NCBI GenBank assembly: GCA_022419385.1
Contig: JAJUBI010000005.1
Coordinates: 2,356,001 to 2,420,000, forward strand
Origin: Paraconiothyrium sp. Pb-2020
Lineage: Eukaryota > Ascomycota > Dothideomycetes > Pleosporales > Didymosphaeriaceae
Direction: 5' to 3'
DNA: 64,000 nt
Of this stretch, positions 58,803 to 64,000 are shown piece after piece. Made by a program: the position numbers and the translations under genes. The stretch's first letter is position 1. The number at the start of each line of letters is the position of its first letter. The notes under the pieces were generated by a model. The model ran no database searches and was not told the origin of the DNA. It saw nothing but the letters and a program-made list of their open reading frames with translations.

Positions 58803-59969
58803 ATGCCAGGACAACAAAAGAACGCTGGCAATGCTGGCAAACAACAGCCTATCCCGGAGAATGAAGTTAAACAGAACTCGTCCGTTTCGGCCAGTATGGC
58901 GCTCCAGGGCATGCAAAAAGCGTATGAGCTGAGACAAGCCGCCAATGCCGCGGGCGATCCGGATGCACGCGAAGAAATACTTGCGAAAGCTGTCAACAAA
59001 GAGATTGAAGCCGAGTCCTTTGGGAAGGCGGCAAAATACACACGCTCTGGTACGTTCCAAGGTCTTGCTGCTGGTGCAGGTTTAGGTGTCCAGCCAGGCG
59101 TTACGTTGGGAAAGTTAACGGGTGCTCTGGTCGGTGGTACCGTGTCCACAGTGACAGGCTTGCTCGGTGGTGGGGTTGGATCCGTCTATGGAGCAATGCA
59201 TGGGCCGTTTTGGGACCTCGGACAGATGGCCAGCCAAGGTGTCCGGGGCATTGTTGGAGACTTTCCCAACTGGAAGTCGACTCCTAAACAGAAGAAAGCA
59301 TTGGAAAAGATGGTCATGCAGACAAAGGAGACCCAAGCGCCCACCCAAGAAGAATTGGAGAAGATGAAGTGTGACGATGGAGGGGCAATGCCAGAGTCAT
59401 GGGCGCAATCTGCGAAGGATATGACGAGTTGGATGCCGGGAATGCCTTCAGTCCCCAATATGCCAAGTATGCCAAGTATGCCTTCCTGGGGCGGGCAGGA
59501 CAAGTCAAAGGGACAGTCTGGGGTGCCCAGTCAAGAAGAACAACCAAAGCCCCATCAGAAGCAGCAGGCGACGCCTCGACAAACCAGATCAGCGACGCAA
59601 AAGCAACAACAGCCTCAACATAGCACAACAATTAAGCAGCCTTCCAAGCCCAAAGAAGCTCCGAAGCCCAAGGAAGCACCAAAGCCTAAAGAGCCATTAA
59701 AGCCATCTCAACCCAAAGCATCCGCCCAAGCCAACCAAGCACAGAAGCGTAATCCACCTTCAAACGCGAAGACCGACAGTAAACCAGCAGCGACAACAAG
59801 CAAAGCGAAGCCAGCTCCGTCGCAGAATCAATCATCAGTGGCGTCAACCGGAGAGAGAAAGAAACCAAGAAAGCTGAACAGAACCAGCGATAGCAGCGCA
59901 AAGGCCGGTTCAGGATCGCCGCCTGAGAGGAAGAAGCCGAGAAAGTTGGACAGGAAGACTGCTGCATAA
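58803..59969 (+). CDS. Unknown protein: Gly-rich hydrophobic core, Lys/Pro-rich tail (388 aa)
   Basis: Single-exon gene, no family recognised. Four parts are visible. Residues 1-80 are polar and helical (MALQGMQKAYELRQAANAAG). About 85-140 is a glycine-rich, weakly hydrophobic region (LAAGAGLGVQPGVTLGKL, GLLGGGVGSVYGAMHG) that could insert in or lie on a membrane. A helical stretch follows, with tandem MPS repeats (MPGMPSVPNMPSMPSMPSW). The long basic tail is rich in Lys, Pro, Gln and Ser, with three PKEAPK-type repeats and a repeated KKPRKLxR motif that could be a nuclear signal or nucleic-acid contact. I start at 58803, since the open frame upstream is poor and the context (ACGATGC) is acceptable. 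Location and function are unknown. Confidence 0.7.
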   Translation: MPGQQKNAGNAGKQQPIPENEVKQNSSVSASMALQGMQKAYELRQAANAAGDPDAREEILAKAVNKEIEAESFGKAAKYTRSGTFQGLAAGAGLGVQPGVTLGKLTGALVGGTVSTVTGLLGGGVGSVYGAMHGPFWDLGQMASQGVRGIVGDFPNWKSTPKQKKALEKMVMQTKETQAPTQEELEKMKCDDGGAMPESWAQSAKDMTSWMPGMPSVPNMPSMPSMPSWGGQDKSKGQSGVPSQEEQPKPHQKQQATPRQTRSATQKQQQPQHSTTIKQPSKPKEAPKPKEAPKPKEPLKPSQPKASAQANQAQKRNPPSNAKTDSKPAATTSKAKPAPSQNQSSVASTGERKKPRKLNRTSDSSAKAGSGSPPERKKPRKLDRKTAA

Positions 59970-61422
59970 CGTCTTCGCTGAGTTGGCAGGGGTCTAATAC
60001 GAAAGTACACGTTGAAAAACGAAGGCATGGTTTCGTAAAGAACTTGTCGACATGTCTGTATTGTACATTTTACTAAGCCTTACTGCGAATTGCTACGTTT
60101 TGCTGCGTTTTGATGCGTTCTGCGGCAGAGCAAGCGTCCAAGTGTGAGCGGATACCTTGTTGGATCTCATGTTGCATTCTTGAGCCATTCAATGATTTTG
60201 TTTTTGTTCTGTTGGTTTCCGCCCTCTATCCTGTTGCAATACAATGCGTAATTGACGATGTATGATTCCTTGAAGTTCCGATTTAACCTCATGATATGCC
60301 ATGAGCACACACATTGACTAAGCGGAAGCACCGCGGCAGGACGGCGGTTTTATGTGATCACCTGTTAGACTTTCTGTCGTCTTATCGATGGTTCTTTATG
60401 AATGTGCATGAATGATCAACAGTGGACGGTGCTTTCTGGGGTGTGGTACTGGGGAGGGAGATGTCATCAGTCGGAATGGTCACTAGAAGAAATTGTGATC
60501 ACCTTAGACATGTAGCAAGTTCTTCGTAAAGCCAAGAAGGCTTTGCCCCCTTCAAAGGGTAGAGCATTGTTCTTCCTGACGGATCTAAGTTAGCTCCTTA
60601 TCAGCCTAGATTGGGACCGAATCCTACGTGTCTACCTATCGCCTTAGGGATTATCACACGTGCCGGCCCGAACTCTACTTATATTTCTTCGCAAACACCG
60701 GAAACCGGAAAACGCCATCCTACCTGAGAGTTGCTCAAAGTGCTTGCTGAGTCTCCCGCAGTCTACCGTCTGCGTCATGCTACGCGCCACTCGTCGCGTC
60801 TTTAACGCGAACCTGACCCGGTCCAACGCTGGCCTATTGGCCATGCTGAGAATCGCCCAGGAGCCCGAGAAACGAGCCAACATTACAGCCCTGAGACAGA
60901 AAGCTTCTCTAGCTACCTCACGACCGAGGAGGCCGAAGCAAAGCGAGCCATAGGAGAGGCTCGTCGTCGTTGCAGAAAGTATTCTGGATATGGCTACAGG
61001 CAACGAAAGTTGGACGCCTGAAACGAACTTGGCCCTCCGCCGATTTCCGAGTACAGACTCACGATTGGGAAGCACTGGGGAATGAAGTTAGATGAGGTGC
61101 CTCTATCATATGTGGCCAAGTAATTGATTACGCGGCGTAACACTGGATTGCTGGGTCAGGAATGTCCAATTGTTCAGTAGGCAATATATGACTGTATGAA
61201 GAGGCATCCATATGTACCAAGTCAGGCGGGTCGAAAAAAGACGACGCCAATAGAATCTAACAAACATGCCAAGTAATCACCTACAATGGAGCGATCCATG
61301 GAAGCTAACCGGAATCGAGAGTCGCACCACGGTGTATAGTTCTTGGGTTCAGCCCTTCCCATCGATTTAGGCTATCATCGTCAGGCCATTTATTTGGAGC
61401 ATATCGAAGCTAGTAAACAACA
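59970..61422. other. Intergenic with 10-bp tandem repeat
   Basis: A run of about 3.5 copies of a TGCTGCGTTT-like unit occupies 60091-60126, just after the preceding gene. Overlapping frames at 60644-61075 (both strands) have no motif and are probably chance. Confidence 0.5.
60091..60126. repeat. 10-bp imperfect tandem repeat
   Basis: Units TGCTACGTTT, TGCTGCGTTT, TGATGCGTTC and a partial TGCGGC. Confidence 0.65.
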
Positions 61423-63086
61423 TCATAGCTTGTTGCCCATGTTGATATGCACCGCTTTCGTTTGCGTGTAAGCCTCCAATCCTGCTTCTCCAAGTTCCCT
61501 ACCGATTCCGGACTGCTTGACGCCTCCAAAGGGTATCCTAAAGTCACAGTCCTGGCTACTGTTCACCCACACCATACCTGCTTCAATTTCAATAGCCACT
61601 CTATGAGCTCGCTCCAGATCTTTAGTGAAGACTGATGCACCAAGACCATACGTCGTGTCGTTGGCTCGACGAACAACCTCATCTTCGCTTTCAAAGCTTG
61701 AGATTGTGACGACAGGTCCGAAGATTTCCTCCCGGAAAACACGCATGCTATCCTTTACGTCCGTGAACACTGTTGGCTGGATGTAGAAGCCCTTGCCATC
61801 GCCGTGTCGCTTTCCGCCGGTCAATATGGTGGCCCCTTCCGACTCGCCGATGTCGATATAGGACAAAATGCGGTCGTATTGTGCTTTGGTCACCTGTGGT
61901 CCCTGGAATGTGGTGTCATCCCATTGGTCGCCAACTTTGGACACCTCTTGGATTTGCGCTCTGAATTTCTTCAGGAAAGTCTCGTAGATGCTCTTCTGTA
62001 CGAATATCCTGGAAGTTGCAGTACAGATCTGGCCTTGGTTTGACATGATGCCGAAATGCGACCATTTGATTGCTTGCTCAATGTCGCAATCATCAAACAC
62101 AAGCAGCGGAGATTTGCCGCCAGTTTCAAGAGTAATATTCTTAAGCGTAGCTGCTGCTGACTTCATGATTTGTGAAGCGGTAGCTGTCGAACCAGTGAAA
62201 GCGACTTTGTCGACTAAAGGATGACTGACAAGCGCAGCTCCTGCCTCGCGTCCATGGCCATTGACGAAGTTCACAACACCAGGCGGGAATCCCGCCTTCT
62301 TGATGAGAGTACCTAGTACCAAAATGCTCAGTGGCGTTTGTTCTGCTGCCTTGAGCACAACCGTGTTGCCGCAAGCCAGCGCTGGGCCAAGTTTCCATGC
62401 TGATACGCAGTCAGATCTCAGTATGCGCTTGGCATAGGGGAGGATTACAGACCTGCCATAGATAATGGGTAATTCCAAGGGATAATTTGGCCTATCACTC
62501 CGATAGGTTGACGCAGAGTGTAGGCGAACTTTGCGGGAGTAGTGCCAATTGTCTGCCCAGATATCTTGTCTGCCCAACCTGAATAATAACGGATCGTGCC
62601 GATAGTTTCGGGAAGGTCTTCTGTCAATGCAACAGTGTAGGGCTTTCCTGTGACAAAGTGTTAATTTCACGCACATTCAGGATATACATTGGTAACTTGT
62701 GCTTACCATTATCCCAAGCATCAATTGTTGCTAAGAGCTCCTTGTTCTCCTCAATGAGATCGGCTAGCTTCGCCATCAATATACCACGATCAGTTCCAGG
62801 CAACTGCTTCCATGAGTCGTGGACTAGAGCCGCTTTCGCTGCTTGTACTGCTTTGTCAACATCTTCTGCACTGGCAGCATGGACCTCAGCAATCTTGGAT
62901 TCAGTTCTAGATAAGGTCAATGCACTGCGTAAACGAATGATTCAAGGCTCAGACATACGCAGGGTCTATTGACTCGAGGAGCTGTCCGCTACTTGAAGGT
63001 ACGATTTCATTGTTGATGAATAGACCTATAGGCTGACTCCACTTGCGTCCATTCGGTGCCTGAAGATCAACGTAGAAATCGGACAT
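61423..63086 (-). CDS. NAD(P)-dependent aldehyde dehydrogenase (499 aa)
   Basis: Cytosolic-type aldehyde dehydrogenase. Model complement(join(61423..62399, 62453..62647, 62707..62906, 62959..63086)); introns are 52-60 nt, and the third has donor GTCTGT. Start MSDFYVDLQAPNG is the family's usual N-terminus; an ATG 29 codons upstream (63173) in frame would add a hydrophobic lead that I consider less likely, though it might act as a targeting signal. Landmarks are PWNYPLSMAAWKLGPALACG (catalytic Asn), FTGSTATA, LETGGKSPLLVF (general-base Glu), NQGQICTA (nucleophile Cys), EEIFGPVV and IPFGGVKQSGIGRELG. Complete. It lies head-to-tail with the DapA-family gene at the window edge, on the same strand. 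Confidence 0.95.
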
Positions 63087-63732
63087 GTCTGCGGCAGAGA
63101 CGACGAGTTTCGGTGCGGTTGGAAGAGATGGGCGGAAGGCTAGAGGATACAGACACCTTTCCAGAGACTGCATTCAACACAGCAGGCCCAGTAGTTAACT
63201 TGCATTCGGAGAGTCTTCGGCGTGGAGTATCCTACTAGATCGCGTGTAAAGCGGCTAGAACGGTTTGTTTTCTACACGTATACCAGAATCGGGACGCCGG
63301 GCGCTCTGCATCCACGACTACGTACAGAGAGGGGCGTTTGATCTCATCGTGCACATGCGTGGGCAAGTAATTCCGAGGCAATGTTCCCTTTCAGGCTAGT
63401 GAAGCCCCGCACCACGACTAAGCCTATCCAATCTTTGACCCACCTGGGCAGCAATCCAACCATGCTCACGCTGCATGTGCTTGAGTTTGTCGAGTCAAAC
63501 TAAAAGGTTGACATAACTTCGTGTGAGTCGCTAGCACGACGTCTGAGAGACCTTTGGGGTGAGAAACTTGCATGGACTATCATGTAAAAGTCTCCTCTCA
63601 TGTCTTGCAGTGCACATGTGTTCAAGTATACCAATGTTTACCAATATGTAAAGGGTACAGTCAAAGTCAGTCGTAGAACTCACAACTGATGACCAACATC
63701 TCGATCATTGCTATTTGGCACAAGACGGTACG
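63087..63732. other. Intergenic, ALDH upstream region
   Basis: Contains the ALDH promoter and the alternative upstream ATG at 63173, and the 3' flank of the DapA-family gene. Nothing else is seen. Confidence 0.5.
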
Positions 63733-64000
63733 CTATGAAACAGTCTTCAATCCCGCGTTCTTCAACAAACCAAGAAGTTCTTGTCGTGGCTCACCCTCGA
63801 GCAGACCAAATGGTTTCCTTAGTCCACCAGTCTGGATACCTTGCAACTCCATCCCTGTCTTGACTGCAGCAGGGTAATTGTGTTCTTCCAAAAACGCGCA
63901 GATCGGCCAAATCTTTTGCCACAACTCCCTACCCTTCTTCAGATCTCCGTTAACCGCAACGGCATCCCAGAGCTGTACGGAGAGCTCGGGAATTACATTC
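63733..64000 (-). CDS. DapA-family aldolase, C-terminal part (cut by window edge)
   Basis: Last 88 codons of a dihydrodipicolinate-synthase-family protein; the start and active-site Lys lie beyond base 64000. Visible: ELSVQLWDAVAVNGDLKKG, then LWQKIWPICAFLEEHNYP, the conserved helix AAVKTGMELQGIQTGGLRKP, and the end LLKNAGLKTVS. In fungi this family contains lyases for sugar acids (for example 2-keto-3-deoxy acids), hydroxyproline intermediates and others; the precise reaction cannot be said. No intron is seen in this part. Confidence 0.88.
   Translation of the reverse strand, partial: NVIPELSVQLWDAVAVNGDLKKGRELWQKIWPICAFLEEHNYPAAVKTGMELQGIQTGGLRKPFGLLEGEPRQELLGLLKNAGLKTVS

Noticed and set aside
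60644..61075. 143-codon frame (-) with a 97-codon frame (+) opposite
   Set aside because: No motif on either strand; mirror-image open frames are common by chance.

Overview
The window is nuclear DNA of a filamentous ascomycete (Pezizomycotina; a dothideomycete is my best guess, not proven). The evidence is intron-bearing genes with mostly 46-70 nt introns (GTRAGT-like donors, CTAAC/CTGAC-like branch sites), a tRNA with its own Pol III signals, and typical fungal families: Ssn6/Cyc8 corepressor, Kre6/Skn1 glucan-synthesis protein, Rgp1, rhodopsin-domain membrane proteins, a HET-domain relic, a DUF1996 secreted protein and a berberine-bridge-type oxidase. All gene models were spliced by hand from reading frame, splice sites and family conservation; each sums to a whole number of codons.

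Layout. 1-18.5 kb is mainly housekeeping: DUF1996 secreted protein (-), membrane-anchored hexokinase (+), tRNA-Lys(TTT) (-), thioredoxin (+), a conserved fungal Cys/His protein (+), then an SDR (-), a class-I glutamine-synthetase-like enzyme (+) and a membrane-anchored aldehyde dehydrogenase (-). 18.5-23.1 kb is a long GC-rich stretch without a believable gene, upstream of the SSN6 gene (23.1-26.1 kb). A small conserved protein and the KRE6-type gene follow, the latter with a 2.4 kb leader.

32-53 kb is the accessory part: a dispersed ~160 bp repeat (two copies 6.8 kb apart), a protein with a decayed out-of-frame zinc-finger tail, a TMEM14 gene, two rhodopsin-domain proteins, a small protein that begins with an almost exact histone H3 tail, an HMG-CoA lyase, an unknown protein, a multiply broken HET gene and a secreted FAD oxidase. 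Three premature stops here are each one C-to-T change from a sense codon that fits the surrounding protein. 54-64 kb returns to conserved genes: Rgp1 (Ypt6/Rab6 GEF subunit), a lysine/proline-rich unknown, a cytosolic-type aldehyde dehydrogenase and the end of a DapA-family aldolase gene cut by the window edge.

The most unusual signals are (1) the histone H3 tail mimic at 41.0 kb and (2) a 7-nt microexon in the aldehyde dehydrogenase at 17.8 kb that supplies the last base of the catalytic asparagine codon. No CRISPR array, intact transposon or bacterial-type operon was seen.
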